Below are positions 8,698 to 17,877 of a stretch of 64,000 nt of DNA, one piece after another. The number at the start of each line of letters is the position of its first letter. Position 1 is the first letter of the stretch. The notes under the pieces are model-generated. The model ran no database searches. It was given only the letters and a program-made list of their open reading frames with translations, and was not told the origin of the DNA. The position numbers and the translations under genes were made by a program. Origin of the DNA: Pseudoduganella aquatica (GTDB lineage: Bacteria; Pseudomonadota; Gammaproteobacteria; Burkholderiales; Burkholderiaceae_D); assembly GCF_009857595.1 (NCBI RefSeq), contig NZ_WWCU01000033.1:1-64000 (forward strand), read 5' to 3'.

Positions 8698-10246
8698 CGA
8701 GCGCCTCCTTTTTCTTGCGCGACTTGGGCATGGACATGAAGATGGCCGAGCCGTGCTTGCGCTTGCCGAACAGGCTGGAGTCGCTCACGCCGTCCGAGCA
8801 ACCGTTGCCGAAGCTGAAGCCGCAGCTGCCCTTGTCGTTGAAGCTGTCCTCGGCCATTTCCTTGTGGCTGCTCGGAATGACGAAGCGGTCCTCGTAATTC
8901 GCGATGGCCATGATGTGGTACATATCCTCCACCGTGGCCTTGTCCAGCCCCACCTGCTTCAGCACGTCCAGCAGCTCCACGCCCTCCACGCTCTTGCCGC
9001 GCATATAGGCGCGCATGGCCAGCATGCGGTCCAGCGCCTTGAGCACCGGCGCCTGGTCGCCCGCCGTCAGCAGATTGGCCAGGTATTGCACCGGGATGCG
9101 CAGGCTTTGCGTGTCCGGCAGGATGCCGTTCTTGCCCAGCTTGCCCGACTCGGCCGCCGCCTGGATGGGCGACAGCGGCGGGATGTACCACACCATGGGC
9201 AGCGTGCGGTATTCCGGATGCAGCGGGAAAGCCACCTTCCACTCCACCGCCATCTTGTACACCGGCGAACGCTTGGCCGATTCCAGCCACGCGTCCGGGA
9301 TGCCCTGGCGGCGCGCTTCCTCGATGATGGCCGGGTCGTGCGGGTCCAGGAACAGGCCGAGCTGCGAAGGATACAGGTCGCGCTCGTCGGCCACCGAGGC
9401 CGCCGCTTCGATGCGGTCCGCGTCGTACAGCAGCACGCCCAGGTAGCGGATGCGGCCCACGCAGGTTTCCGAGCACACCGTGGGCTGGCCCGCCTCGATG
9501 CGCGGGTAGCAGAAGGTGCACTTCTCGGCCTTGCCGGAAGACCAGTTGTAGTAGATCTTCTTGTACGGGCAGCCGGAGATGCACATGCGCCAGCCGCGGC
9601 ACTTGTCCTGGTCGATCAGCACGATGCCGTCGTCCTCGCGCTTGTACACCGAACCGGACGGGCAGGACGCCACGCAGGTCGGGTTCAGGCAATGCTCGCA
9701 CAGGCGAGGCAGATACATCATGAAGGTGTTCTCGAAGGTGCCGTACATCTCCTTCTGCATATTGTCGAACAGCTTGTCCTGGCTGCGCTGGGCGAATTCG
9801 CCGCCCAGGTCATCTTCCCAATTCGGACCCCACTCGATCTTGTCCATCTTCTTCCCGGTCAGCACCGAGATGGGCCGCGCGGTGGGCGGCGTCTCCGACA
9901 ACGGCGCGTTCTGCAGGCGCTCGTAGTCGTAGGTGAAGGGCTCGTAGTACTCGTCGATCTGCGGCAGATTGGGATTGGCGAAGATATTGGCCAGGATCTT
10001 CAGGCGGCTGCCCTGGCGCGGCTCGATCTTGCCCGCGTCCGTGCGGCGCCAGCCGCCGTTCCACTTGTCCTGGTTCTCCCACTGCTTGGGATAGCCGATA
10101 CCTGGCTTGGTCTCCACGTTGTTGAACCAGGCGTACTCCACGCCGTCGCGGCTGGTCCACACGTTCTTGCACGTGACCGAGCAGGTATGGCAGCCGATGC
10201 ACTTGTCCAGGTTCAGCACCATGCCGATTTGTGCGCGTATTTTCAT
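8690..10246 (-). CDS. narH: respiratory nitrate reductase beta subunit NarH
   Basis: 518 residues. Cysteine clusters for three [4Fe-4S] and one [3Fe-4S] centre are all visible: CIGCHTCSVTCKNVW, CEHCLNPTCVASCPSG, CRGWRMCISGCPYKKIYYNW (Trp marks the 3Fe cluster), and CTFCYPRIEAG with CSETCVGRIRYLG. It carries electrons from NarI haems to the NarG molybdenum site. Its ATG overlaps the narG stop by 4 nt. Confidence 0.96.
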   Translation of the reverse strand: MKIRAQIGMVLNLDKCIGCHTCSVTCKNVWTSRDGVEYAWFNNVETKPGIGYPKQWENQDKWNGGWRRTDAGKIEPRQGSRLKILANIFANPNLPQIDEYYEPFTYDYERLQNAPLSETPPTARPISVLTGKKMDKIEWGPNWEDDLGGEFAQRSQDKLFDNMQKEMYGTFENTFMMYLPRLCEHCLNPTCVASCPSGSVYKREDDGIVLIDQDKCRGWRMCISGCPYKKIYYNWSSGKAEKCTFCYPRIEAGQPTVCSETCVGRIRYLGVLLYDADRIEAAASVADERDLYPSQLGLFLDPHDPAIIEEARRQGIPDAWLESAKRSPVYKMAVEWKVAFPLHPEYRTLPMVWYIPPLSPIQAAAESGKLGKNGILPDTQSLRIPVQYLANLLTAGDQAPVLKALDRMLAMRAYMRGKSVEGVELLDVLKQVGLDKATVEDMYHIMAIANYEDRFVIPSSHKEMAEDSFNDKGSCGFSFGNGCSDGVSDSSLFGKRKHGSAIFMSMPKSRKKKEALDV

Positions 10247-13200
10247 GCCATGCTCCCTTGTTTTTCCACCAGCGGGCCTTCCAGCCAGTCAACCTTGTTC
10301 ATCTTGCGCACCAGGACGAATTCGTCGCGGTTCGATCCCACGGTGCCGTAGTAGTTAAAGCCCCACGACAGCTGCGCGTAGCCGCCTATCATGTGGGTCG
10401 GCTTGGTTACGGCGCGCGTGACCGAGTTGTGTATGCCGCCACGCTTGCCCGACATTTCCGCGCCCGGCGTGTTGACGATTTTTTCCTGTGCGTGGTACAT
10501 CAGCGTCATGCCCTCGGGGACGCGCTGGCTGACGATGGCGCGCGCCGTCAGCGTGCCGTTCACGTTGAACACCTCGATCCAGTCGTTGTCGACGATGCCG
10601 GCCGACTTGGCGTCGGTCTCGGACAGCCACACGTGCGGGCCGCCGCGCGACAGGGTCAGCATGCGCAGGTTGTCCGAATAGGTGGAGTGGATGCCCCACT
10701 TCTGATGCGGCGTGATGAAGTTCAGCGCAATTTCCTTGTTGCCGTTCGGTTTGGCGCCCAGCGTGGCCGCCGTGGTCTTGGTGTTGATGGCCGGCTTGTA
10801 CACGCACAGGCCCTCGCCGAAGTCGCGCATCCAGCGGTGGTCCTGGTAGAACTGCTGGCGGCCGGTCAGCGTGCGCCACGGGATCAGTTCGTGCACATTG
10901 GTGTAGCAGGCGTTGTAGCTCACCTCTTCCGATTCCAGGCCGGACCAGGTGGGCGAGGAAATGATCTTGCGCGGCTGCGCCTGCACGTCGCGGAAGCGGA
11001 TGCTGTCATGCTCGCGCGGCAGCGCCAGGTGGGTGTGGTCGCGGCCCGTAATCTTCGACAGCGCCTCCCAGGCCTTGACCGCCACGTGGCCGTTGGTTTC
11101 CGGCGCCAGCGACAAAATCATCTCGGCCGCGTCGATGGCGGTGTCCAGGCGGGGCTGGCCCTGGCTCACGCCCTCGGCCAGCACCGTGCGGTTGATACCG
11201 CGCAGCACCTCGACCTCGTGGCCGGTTTTCCAGCCTATGCCCTTGCCGCCGTTGCCCAGTTTTTCCAGCAGCGGGCCGATGGAGGTGAACTTCTTGTAGA
11301 TCTGCGTGTAGTCGCGCTCCACCAGCGTGAAGTTGGGCATGGTCTTGCCCGGCACGGGTTCGCACTCGCCTGCGCGCCAGTCCTTGGGATCGAAAGGCTG
11401 GCCCAGTTCGCCGGGGGTGTCGTGCATCAGCGGCGTGAGCACCAGGTCCTGCTGGGTGCCGAGGTAGGGGCCGGCGATTTCCTCGAACTTCTTGGCCAGA
11501 CCCTTGTAGATCTCCCAGTCCGAACGCGACTGCCACAGCGGCTGCACGGCCTCGGACAGCGGGTGGATGAAGGGGTGCATGTCGGACGTGTTCAGGTCGT
11601 CCTTCTCGTACCAGGTGGCGGTGGGCAGCACGATGTCGCCGTACAGGCAGGTGGTGGACATGCGGAAGTCCAGCACCACCAGCAGGTCCAGCTTGCCCTC
11701 GGCGGCGGGACGGACCTTCACGTCGCGCGGCTTGATGCAATGGTCCTCGTCGCTCATCAGCGCGTTCTGCGTGCCCAGCAAATACTTCAGGAAGTACTCG
11801 TGGCCCTTGCCCGAGCTGCCCAGGATGTTGGAGCGCCACACAAACATATTGCGCGGGAAGTTGGCGGGATTGTCCGGATCGTCGCAGGAGAAATTCAGCT
11901 TGCCTTCCTTGATCTGCTGCACCGCATACTCGGCCGGCGCCATGCCGGCTTCCGCAGCGGCGCGCGTCACTTGCAGCGGATTGGTTTCCAGCTGCGGCGC
12001 GGAAGGCAGCCAGCCCAGGCGCTCGGCCTTGGCGTTGTAGTCCAGCAGCGTCATCGGCGCCACGTCGCCGCCCGCCAGCGGCGAAGCGATCTCGTCGGTG
12101 TGCAGCTTCTCATGGCGCCACTGGCTGGTGTGGGCGTAGAAGAAGGAGGTGCCGTTCATCTGGCGCATGGGACGGTTCCAGTCCTGCGCGAAAGCCAGCG
12201 GAGTCCAGCCGGTTTGCGGACGCAGCTTCTCCTGGCCCACGTAATGCGCCCAGCCGCCGCCGGACTGGCCGATGCAGCCGCACATCATCAGCATATTGAT
12301 GATGCCGCGATAGGTCATGTCCATGTGGTACCAGTGGTTCAGCGCGGCGCCCACGATGACCATGCTCTTGCCGCGCGTCTGGTCCGCGTTCTCGGCGAAC
12401 TGGCGCGCCACGGTGATGACGTCGGCCGCCTTCACGCCGGTGTGCTTGACCTGCCAGGCCGGCGTGTAGGGCACGTCGTCCGCGTAGCTGGACGCCACGT
12501 TGCCGCCGCCCAGGCCGCGGTCCACGCCGTAGTTGGCCATGGTCAGGTCGAACACGGTGGCCACCAGCGCGGTGCTGCCGTCCGCCAGCGCCAGGCGCTT
12601 GACGGGCACGTTGCGCAGCAGGATGTCGGAAGCGTCCTTGCCGCCGAAGTAAGGGAAGGCCACCGGCAGCACTTCGTCGCAAGCGCCCAGCAGGGACAGC
12701 TGCGGATCGACAGGCTGGCCGTTGCCGCCCTGCTTCATCTCCAGGTTCCACTTGCCGGACTCGCCCCAGCGGAAGCCGATGGAGCCGGCAGGCGCCACGA
12801 TGGCGCCGCTCGTTTCATCAATGACCAGCGTTTTCCACTCGGGGTTGTTGGTCTCGTCCAGGCTCTTGTCCAGGTGCGAAGCGCGCAGGAAGTAGTCCGG
12901 CGCCAGGTGGCCGTTATGTTCCTTGAGCAGCACCAGCATGGGGAAGTCGGTGTACTGCTTGGCGTACTCCTTGAAGTATTTGGACTGGCCTTCGGTGTGG
13001 AATTCCTTCAGGATGACGTGGCCCATGGCCATGGCCAGTGCGGCGTCCGTGCCCTGCTTGGGCGCCAGCCAGATGTCGCCGAACTTGGCCATCTCGCCGA
13101 AGTCGGACGACACGGCCACCGTCTTGGTGCCCTTGTAGCGCACCTCGGTGTAGAAGTGGGCGTCGGGCGTGCGCGTCATGGGCACGTTGGAGCCCCACAC

Positions 13201-13950
13201 CATCAGGTAGGTGGAGTTGTACCAGTCGGCCGATTCCGGCACGTCGGTCTGCTCGCCCCATACCTGCGGGCTGGCCGGCGGCAGGTCGCAGTACCAGTCG
13301 TAGAAGCTCAACGCCACGCCGCCTATCAGCGACAGGTAGCGCGTGCCGGCTGCGTAGCTGACCATGGACATGGCGGGAATCGGCGAGAAGCCGACGATGC
13401 GGTCCGGGCCGTATTTCTTGATGGTAAGCGCGTTGGCGGCGGCGATCATCTCGTTGGCGTCGTCCCACGAGGCGCGCACGAAGCCGCCCAGGCCGCGCAC
13501 CGATTTGTAGCTGGCGGCGCGGGCGGGGTTCTGGCTGATGTATTCCCAGGCGGTGATGGGGTCCATGGTGCGGCGCGCATCGCGCCACATGTCCATCAGG
13601 CGGCCGCGCACCATGGGGTACTTCACGCGCTGGGCCGAATACACATACCAGGAATAGCTGGCGCCGCGCGGGCAGCCGCGCGGCTCGTGGTTGGGCAGGT
13701 CCGGGCGCGTACGGGGGTAATCGGTCTGCTGGGTTTCCCAGGTAATCAGCCCGTTCTTCACATACACCTTCCAGCTGCAGGAGCCGGTGCAGTTAACGCC
13801 GTGCGTGGAGCGCACGATCTTGTCGTGCTGCCAACGCTGGCGGTAGGCGTTTTCCCAGGTGCGGTCCTCGTCCACCACGGCGCCGTGGCCGTTGGAAAAG
13901 GTCGACCTGGCCTTGCTGAAGAAATTCAGGCGATCCAAAAAATGACTCAT
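10243..13950 (-). CDS. narG: respiratory nitrate reductase alpha subunit NarG
   Basis: 1235 residues, the usual NarG length. The FS0 cluster region is STHGVNCTGSCSWKVY, followed by HEPRGCPRGASYSWY. The Asp that ligates molybdenum lies in VWGSNVPMTRTPDAHF. It reduces nitrate to nitrite at the bis-MGD centre on the cytoplasmic side. ATG 13950 (MSHFLDRL) has AGGAG upstream; an earlier in-frame ATG at 14013 would add an unlikely basic stretch and lies in the leader hairpin region. Confidence 0.96.
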   Translation of the reverse strand: MSHFLDRLNFFSKARSTFSNGHGAVVDEDRTWENAYRQRWQHDKIVRSTHGVNCTGSCSWKVYVKNGLITWETQQTDYPRTRPDLPNHEPRGCPRGASYSWYVYSAQRVKYPMVRGRLMDMWRDARRTMDPITAWEYISQNPARAASYKSVRGLGGFVRASWDDANEMIAAANALTIKKYGPDRIVGFSPIPAMSMVSYAAGTRYLSLIGGVALSFYDWYCDLPPASPQVWGEQTDVPESADWYNSTYLMVWGSNVPMTRTPDAHFYTEVRYKGTKTVAVSSDFGEMAKFGDIWLAPKQGTDAALAMAMGHVILKEFHTEGQSKYFKEYAKQYTDFPMLVLLKEHNGHLAPDYFLRASHLDKSLDETNNPEWKTLVIDETSGAIVAPAGSIGFRWGESGKWNLEMKQGGNGQPVDPQLSLLGACDEVLPVAFPYFGGKDASDILLRNVPVKRLALADGSTALVATVFDLTMANYGVDRGLGGGNVASSYADDVPYTPAWQVKHTGVKAADVITVARQFAENADQTRGKSMVIVGAALNHWYHMDMTYRGIINMLMMCGCIGQSGGGWAHYVGQEKLRPQTGWTPLAFAQDWNRPMRQMNGTSFFYAHTSQWRHEKLHTDEIASPLAGGDVAPMTLLDYNAKAERLGWLPSAPQLETNPLQVTRAAAEAGMAPAEYAVQQIKEGKLNFSCDDPDNPANFPRNMFVWRSNILGSSGKGHEYFLKYLLGTQNALMSDEDHCIKPRDVKVRPAAEGKLDLLVVLDFRMSTTCLYGDIVLPTATWYEKDDLNTSDMHPFIHPLSEAVQPLWQSRSDWEIYKGLAKKFEEIAGPYLGTQQDLVLTPLMHDTPGELGQPFDPKDWRAGECEPVPGKTMPNFTLVERDYTQIYKKFTSIGPLLEKLGNGGKGIGWKTGHEVEVLRGINRTVLAEGVSQGQPRLDTAIDAAEMILSLAPETNGHVAVKAWEALSKITGRDHTHLALPREHDSIRFRDVQAQPRKIISSPTWSGLESEEVSYNACYTNVHELIPWRTLTGRQQFYQDHRWMRDFGEGLCVYKPAINTKTTAATLGAKPNGNKEIALNFITPHQKWGIHSTYSDNLRMLTLSRGGPHVWLSETDAKSAGIVDNDWIEVFNVNGTLTARAIVSQRVPEGMTLMYHAQEKIVNTPGAEMSGKRGGIHNSVTRAVTKPTHMIGGYAQLSWGFNYYGTVGSNRDEFVLVRKMNKVDWLEGPLVEKQGSMA

Positions 13951-13995
13951 GCTGGCTCCTCGCTGGCGCCTTGGCGGCGCCGGGATATAAACACC

Positions 13996-14018
13996 GCTCC
14001 ATGCAACATGCATGGAGC
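13996..14018. promoter_or_regulatory. perfect inverted repeat in the narG leader
   Basis: Arms GCTCCATGCA (13996-14005) and TGCATGGAGC (14009-14018) are perfect 10-bp complements around a 3-nt spacer, about 46 bp upstream of narG. It could be an operator or a tight mRNA hairpin in the narG leader. No T-run follows it, so a simple terminator is unlikely. Confidence 0.55.
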
Positions 14019-14103
14019 CGTCGATGGAAGCCAGTCTACGAAGACGGCGCGTCCTTGGAAATCGGCAATAAGTGCGTTCGACGCGGCGAGAAGGAGTAGC
14101 AAG

Positions 14104-14123
14104 CCTAGTCCTTTGTGACTAGG
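14104..14123. repeat. short hairpin at the end of the nosL-like gene
   Basis: CCTAGTC and GACTAGG form a 7-bp stem over a 6-nt loop, and the stem includes the stop codon of the nosL-like gene. It may mark a processing or pausing point between this gene and narG. Confidence 0.4.
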
Positions 14124-14464
14124 GACGCGCGCCGGGCAGCCACCATCAAGGTGCGCTGGTCCAGCCAGCGCCAGGACGCGGAAGGTGCAGCGGCGCCATC
14201 CCCCGCGCGCACATAGACCGCGCGCACGAAGCCCGGCTGATCCGGCGCGGCCAGCGCCGCCAGCATGGCCTCCTGGCTGGCATAGCAAACCGTGGCGCCA
14301 TCCTGGTAGCGGATCTGCGCCGCCGCAGCGTCCTGCGCGCTTCCGCAGGCGGCGGGCGGCAGCGGCTGTTCGCGCGCCTGGGCCAGCAGCAGCGCCGCCA
14401 GCAGCGCCAGCGTGCCGGCCTGCACTGCCGGGGACAGCGGCGCGCGTGTCTGTGATCTGAACAT
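14105..14464 (-). CDS. short NosL-like exported protein upstream of narG
   Basis: 119 residues with an N-terminal hydrophobic segment (VQAGTLALLAALLLAQA) that looks like a signal anchor. The segment AAQIRYQDGATVCYASQEAML, then PDQPGFVRAVYVRAGDG, parallels QIRYEDGKTDYFCDVMELFS...PDQRRPVAGLYVQD in the true NosL encoded at 34875-35432. NosL delivers Cu(I) to NosZ. This copy is shorter and lacks the lipobox and the C-terminal region of NosL. Being first in the nar direction and just downstream of an FNR-type box, it may be the leading gene of the nar operon. Start at the second of two adjacent ATGs, placed by GGAGGA. Confidence 0.65.
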   Translation of the reverse strand: MFRSQTRAPLSPAVQAGTLALLAALLLAQAREQPLPPAACGSAQDAAAAQIRYQDGATVCYASQEAMLAALAAPDQPGFVRAVYVRAGDGAAAPSASWRWLDQRTLMVAARRASLVTKD

Positions 14465-14528
14465 CATTCCTCCATGTGGACGGGCTTTCCCCGCGCGGCC
14501 ATTTTCTGCAGCGCGCGGCCGCAGCGCC

Positions 14529-14542
14529 TTGATGTGCATCAA
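14529..14542. promoter_or_regulatory. perfect FNR/Dnr box
   Basis: TTGATGTGCATCAA is an exact TTGAT-N4-ATCAA palindrome. It is 65 bp from the nosL-like/nar start on one side and about 147 bp from the small gene at 14689 on the other, so it could serve both directions. Both FNR and Dnr/NnrR proteins recognise this sequence. Confidence 0.85.
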
Positions 14543-14688
14543 GCGCGGCCGGGCGGCACGCCCTCTCGTGCGGAGTGCCTAGTTCCCCTCATGCCGACCG
14601 CCTATATGCACCGGACGCCGCCTGCGCTATACCTATGGCATGGCCGCAACGCGCGGCTGCAACCTCAAACAACCGACAAGGAAAACAG

Positions 14689-15078
14689 ATGAATATCGCC
14701 AGTTTTGAAGACCTGCTAGCCGCTGCCGCCGCGCAGGAACAGCCACAGCGCCTGCTGTTCGCGTTCAGCATGGCCGAATCCGCGCCCGGCCACGTGGGCC
14801 AGGACGCGCCGCAGACGCTGGTGCCCGTGATGTGCGCGGACAAGCCGTCCGGCGAGGTGGAAAGCTTCGGCCAGCTGGCCGGCGAAGCCGCCGAGATCGG
14901 CGCCCAGTGGGATATGGTGATGGTGAGCGCCCTTGCCGGCGAGGCCGGCGCGCAGCCTGCGGCGGCCACGGTGGAACAGGCGCTGCGCCGCATGCTGCGC
15001 GCCATCCGGGAAGGCCAGCTGGAGTGGATGCTGGCCTTCGACCGCCAGGGCCGCCTGCTGCGGCCCGAACCCGCCTAA
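14689..15078 (+). CDS. small conserved protein of unknown function
   Basis: 129 residues, soluble and acidic: MNIASFEDLLAAAAAQEQPQ, then PVMCADKPSGEVESFGQLAG, then QWDMVMVSALAGEAG. Relatives occur in Burkholderiales beside nitrate respiration genes and are sometimes mislabelled as a ribonucleotide reductase subunit, which nothing in the sequence supports. No catalytic motif is evident. Its stop overlaps the carbonic anhydrase stop tail-to-tail. Its promoter region holds the perfect FNR-type box, so anaerobic expression is likely. Confidence 0.7.
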   Translation: MNIASFEDLLAAAAAQEQPQRLLFAFSMAESAPGHVGQDAPQTLVPVMCADKPSGEVESFGQLAGEAAEIGAQWDMVMVSALAGEAGAQPAAATVEQALRRMLRAIREGQLEWMLAFDRQGRLLRPEPA

Positions 15079-15722
15079 GGCCGCGTCAGCGGACAGACCA
15101 GCGGCAGGAACTGCTGGCGGCGTGCCGAGTAGGCCATCAGCGCGCCGCTTTCAATGTCGAAGTACCAGCCGTGCAGCTTGAGCTTGCCCTCGTCCACGCG
15201 GCGCTTGATCCACGGATAGGTCAGCAGGTTGTCCAGCGAATGCAGGATGCTGGCCATCTCGCAGGCCTTGTGCTGCTCGTCCAGCCCGCGGTGACCCAGC
15301 GTGCCGCGCACCTGGCGCGCCACCGGCTCGGCTATCTTCATCCAGCGCCCAACAAAGTCGGTCTCCCCCTGCGGCTGGCGCGGCCCCATCAAAGCGCGGA
15401 TGCCGCCGCAGCGCGCGTGGCCCAGCACAATCACCCGCTCCACCTCCAGATTGCAGACCGCGAACTCGATGGCCGAACTCACGCCGGGCGGCGCGTCCGG
15501 CGTGCAAGGCGGCACCAGGTTGGCGATATTGCGCACCACGAACAGGTCGCCCGGGTCGCTGCCGGTCAGCAGCATGGGATCGACCCGCGAATCGCAGCAG
15601 CCTATCAGCAGCGTGCCCGGGGTCTGCCGCGCGCGCAGGCTGTCGTACAGCGCATGGGTGTCGCCAAAGTAGCGCTGCTGGAAGCGGCCGAATCCCTGCA
15701 CGAATTTTTCTATGTCTTGCAT
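15075..15722 (-). CDS. can: beta-carbonic anhydrase
   Basis: 215 residues. Zinc ligands are in GCCDSRVDP and VLGHARCGGIRAL (Cys-Asp-Arg dyad plus His-x2-Cys), the beta-class pattern. It interconverts CO2 and bicarbonate in the cytoplasm. ATG 15722 has GGAGGG upstream. It begins 10 bp after the Dnr-like gene, so it is likely the last gene of the narK-hemN-dnr run; perhaps it supplies pH or bicarbonate balance during anaerobic growth. Confidence 0.93.
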   Translation of the reverse strand: MQDIEKFVQGFGRFQQRYFGDTHALYDSLRARQTPGTLLIGCCDSRVDPMLLTGSDPGDLFVVRNIANLVPPCTPDAPPGVSSAIEFAVCNLEVERVIVLGHARCGGIRALMGPRQPQGETDFVGRWMKIAEPVARQVRGTLGHRGLDEQHKACEMASILHSLDNLLTYPWIKRRVDEGKLKLHGWYFDIESGALMAYSARRQQFLPLVCPLTRP

Positions 15723-15732
15723 GCTCCCTCCT

Positions 15733-16419
15733 TCATCCCGCGCACTGCTGCAGCGCATCCTGGTTCAGAATCGCCACCTTGCGGCCCTTGAACGCGATCA
15801 GATGGCGCGCGCTCAATTCGGCCATGATGCGAGAGAAATGCTCGGGCGTGAGGCTCAGGCGCGAAGCCAGCACCGCTTTTGAAACGGGCAGCGTGATCGT
15901 GGTCTCGCCGGCGGCGGCCTGCGCCGGCTGCTTGAGCAGGAAGGCCGCCACCCGCTCGGTGCCGCTGCGCAGCGCGTAGGACTCCAGGTCGCACATCAGG
16001 CCGTGCATGCGCTGGCTCAGGCCAGCTAGCATCTTGCAGGCGAAGGACGGCGCATTTTCAATCTCGCGGAAGATCGCCGGCTTGGCCACGTGCAGCAGCA
16101 GGCTGTCCTCGGTCGCCTGCGCGGTGACGATGTAGGGGCTGCCCATGAACATCAGCGCCTCGCCAAAGCTGTGGCCCGGGCCTATCAGCTCGATCACCTT
16201 CTCGGCGCCCTGGGCCGAATGGAAGGCCAGCTTGACGCGGCCGTACAGCACCACGTGGAAGCCGTTGCACGGGTCGCCGCGCTTGAAGATCAGGTCTCCG
16301 CGCGCCACCCGCAGCTCGGTGCAGCCCAGCGCGATGCGGTCCAGCTCCTCCTCCTGCAGCGAGTTAAACAGCGGCACGCGCGATAAAAAGGTCTGCGGCT
16401 TGATTTTGTTTCGGTCCAT
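15733..16419 (-). CDS. Crp/Fnr family regulator, Dnr/NnrR-like
   Basis: 228 residues. The N-terminal cyclic-nucleotide-binding-type barrel (DLIFKRGDPCNGFHVVLYGRVKL, then GPGHSFGEALMFMGSPY) is joined to a Crp-type HTH whose recognition helix is TPEHFSRIMAEL. It contains the ExxSR pattern used by FNR to read TTGAT. The N-terminal Cys cluster of FNR is absent, so it does not sense O2 through a [4Fe-4S] cluster. This fits the Dnr/NnrR group, which senses NO. It sits between hemN and can, and is a good candidate to act on the TTGAT boxes in this window. Confidence 0.88.
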   Translation of the reverse strand: MDRNKIKPQTFLSRVPLFNSLQEEELDRIALGCTELRVARGDLIFKRGDPCNGFHVVLYGRVKLAFHSAQGAEKVIELIGPGHSFGEALMFMGSPYIVTAQATEDSLLLHVAKPAIFREIENAPSFACKMLAGLSQRMHGLMCDLESYALRSGTERVAAFLLKQPAQAAAGETTITLPVSKAVLASRLSLTPEHFSRIMAELSARHLIAFKGRKVAILNQDALQQCAG

Positions 16420-16437
16420 ATTGTTCTCCAGCGCGGC

Positions 16438-17877
16438 TCAGATGGTCGCGGAATACCGCCTCGGCGGCGGGCCGGTCTCGGCCTGTTGATGCAGGTAGCG
16501 GTCGAACACCATGCAGATATTGCGTATCAGCAGGCGCCCGCGCAGCTTCACTTTCACGCCCTTGCTGCCCAGGCACAGCAAGCCCTGCTCCTCCAGCGGG
16601 CGCAGGCGCTCCAGCTCGGGCGCGAAATAGGCCGCCGCGCCGCCCGGCCCGGCCAGCGCATCGAGCGAGGCGAAATCGAGTTCGAAATCGCACATCAGTT
16701 TTCCTATCGCGGTGCGGCGCAGCACATCGTCCGCGTCCAGCGTCACGCCGCGCGCCACCGGCAGCCGGCCCTGGTCCAGCCGCGCGTAGTAGGCCTGCAG
16801 CGATTTTTCGTTCTGGCTGTAGCAGCCGCCCACCGCGCTGATGGCCGATACGCCCAGCGCCACCATGTCGCTCTCGGCGTGGGTGGAATAGCCCTGGAAG
16901 TTGCGGTGCAGCCGCCCTTCACGCTGGCTGCGCGCCAGGTCGTCCTCCGGCAGCGCGAAATGGTCCATGCCGATGTAGATGTAGCCCGCCGCCGTAAGGC
17001 GTTCTATGCACAGGGCCAGCATGGCGAGCTTGGTTTCCGGGTCCGGCAGGGACGCCGCGTCGATCAGGTTCTGGGACTTGAACAGGTGCGGCAGATGCGC
17101 GTAGTTGTACAGGGCTATCCGGTCCGGCAGCATGGCGATCACCTGCCCCAGCGTGACGGTGATGCTGGCAGGGCTCTGGCACGGCAGGCCGTAGATCAGG
17201 TCCACGCTGACGGAGCGGAAGCCCGCCGCCCGCGCCGAATCCAGCACGGCTGCAGTCTGCTCGTAGGGCTGGATGCGGTTGACGGCGCGCTGCACCGCCG
17301 GGTCGAAGTCCTGGATGCCCAGGCTCACGCGGTTGAAACCCTGCCGCCGCAGCACGTGCATGCGCTCCGGCGTGACGGTGCGCGGGTCGATCTCGACCGA
17401 GAACTCGCCGTCCTCATCGGAGGCGAAGTCGAAATGGCTGCGCAGGGAGGCCAGCAAGCCGTCCATCTGCGCGTCGTCCAGATAGGTGGGCGTGCCGCCG
17501 CCGAAATGCAGCTGCTGCACGCGGTTCATGCCCGCGAACAGGGCGCCCTGCATGGCGGTCTCGCGTTCCAGGTAGTCCAGGTACTGCACCGCCTTGCTGC
17601 GGTCCTGCGTGATGATCTTGTTGCAGCCGCAGTAGTAGCACAGCGACTGGCAGAACGGAATGTGCACATACAGCGACAGGCCGCGCGCCGGGCCGCCGGC
17701 CAGCGCCTCTCGGCGTCCGGCCACCGCGCCGCGGTAGTCCTCCTCGCCGAAGCCGGACGAGAAGCGGTCCGCGCTCGGATAGGAGGTGTAGCGCGGGCCG
17801 GACTGGCTGAGGCGGCGCACCAGCTCCGCGTCGAACTCCACCGACGGCGCAATCGGGATTGTCCTGGCGTTCAGCAT
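16438..17877 (-). CDS. hemN: oxygen-independent coproporphyrinogen III oxidase HemN
   Basis: 479 residues. Radical-SAM cluster in YVHIPFCQSLCYYCGCNK (Cx3CxxC followed by the CGC extension of true HemN), then HFGGGTPTYL, and the C-terminal HemN domain from about residue 380. It makes protoporphyrinogen without O2, giving haem for nitrate and NO reductases and cytochromes. Its ATG overlaps the end of narK2, which suggests translational coupling. Confidence 0.94.
   Translation of the reverse strand: MLNARTIPIAPSVEFDAELVRRLSQSGPRYTSYPSADRFSSGFGEEDYRGAVAGRREALAGGPARGLSLYVHIPFCQSLCYYCGCNKIITQDRSKAVQYLDYLERETAMQGALFAGMNRVQQLHFGGGTPTYLDDAQMDGLLASLRSHFDFASDEDGEFSVEIDPRTVTPERMHVLRRQGFNRVSLGIQDFDPAVQRAVNRIQPYEQTAAVLDSARAAGFRSVSVDLIYGLPCQSPASITVTLGQVIAMLPDRIALYNYAHLPHLFKSQNLIDAASLPDPETKLAMLALCIERLTAAGYIYIGMDHFALPEDDLARSQREGRLHRNFQGYSTHAESDMVALGVSAISAVGGCYSQNEKSLQAYYARLDQGRLPVARGVTLDADDVLRRTAIGKLMCDFELDFASLDALAGPGGAAAYFAPELERLRPLEEQGLLCLGSKGVKVKLRGRLLIRNICMVFDRYLHQQAETGPPPRRYSATI

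Noticed and set aside
10231..14118. A 1295-residue open frame on the plus strand opposite narG
   Set aside because: It is a shadow of high-GC narG codons; the product is a His/Val/Arg/Gln-rich string with no domains, while narG on the other strand is unmistakable.
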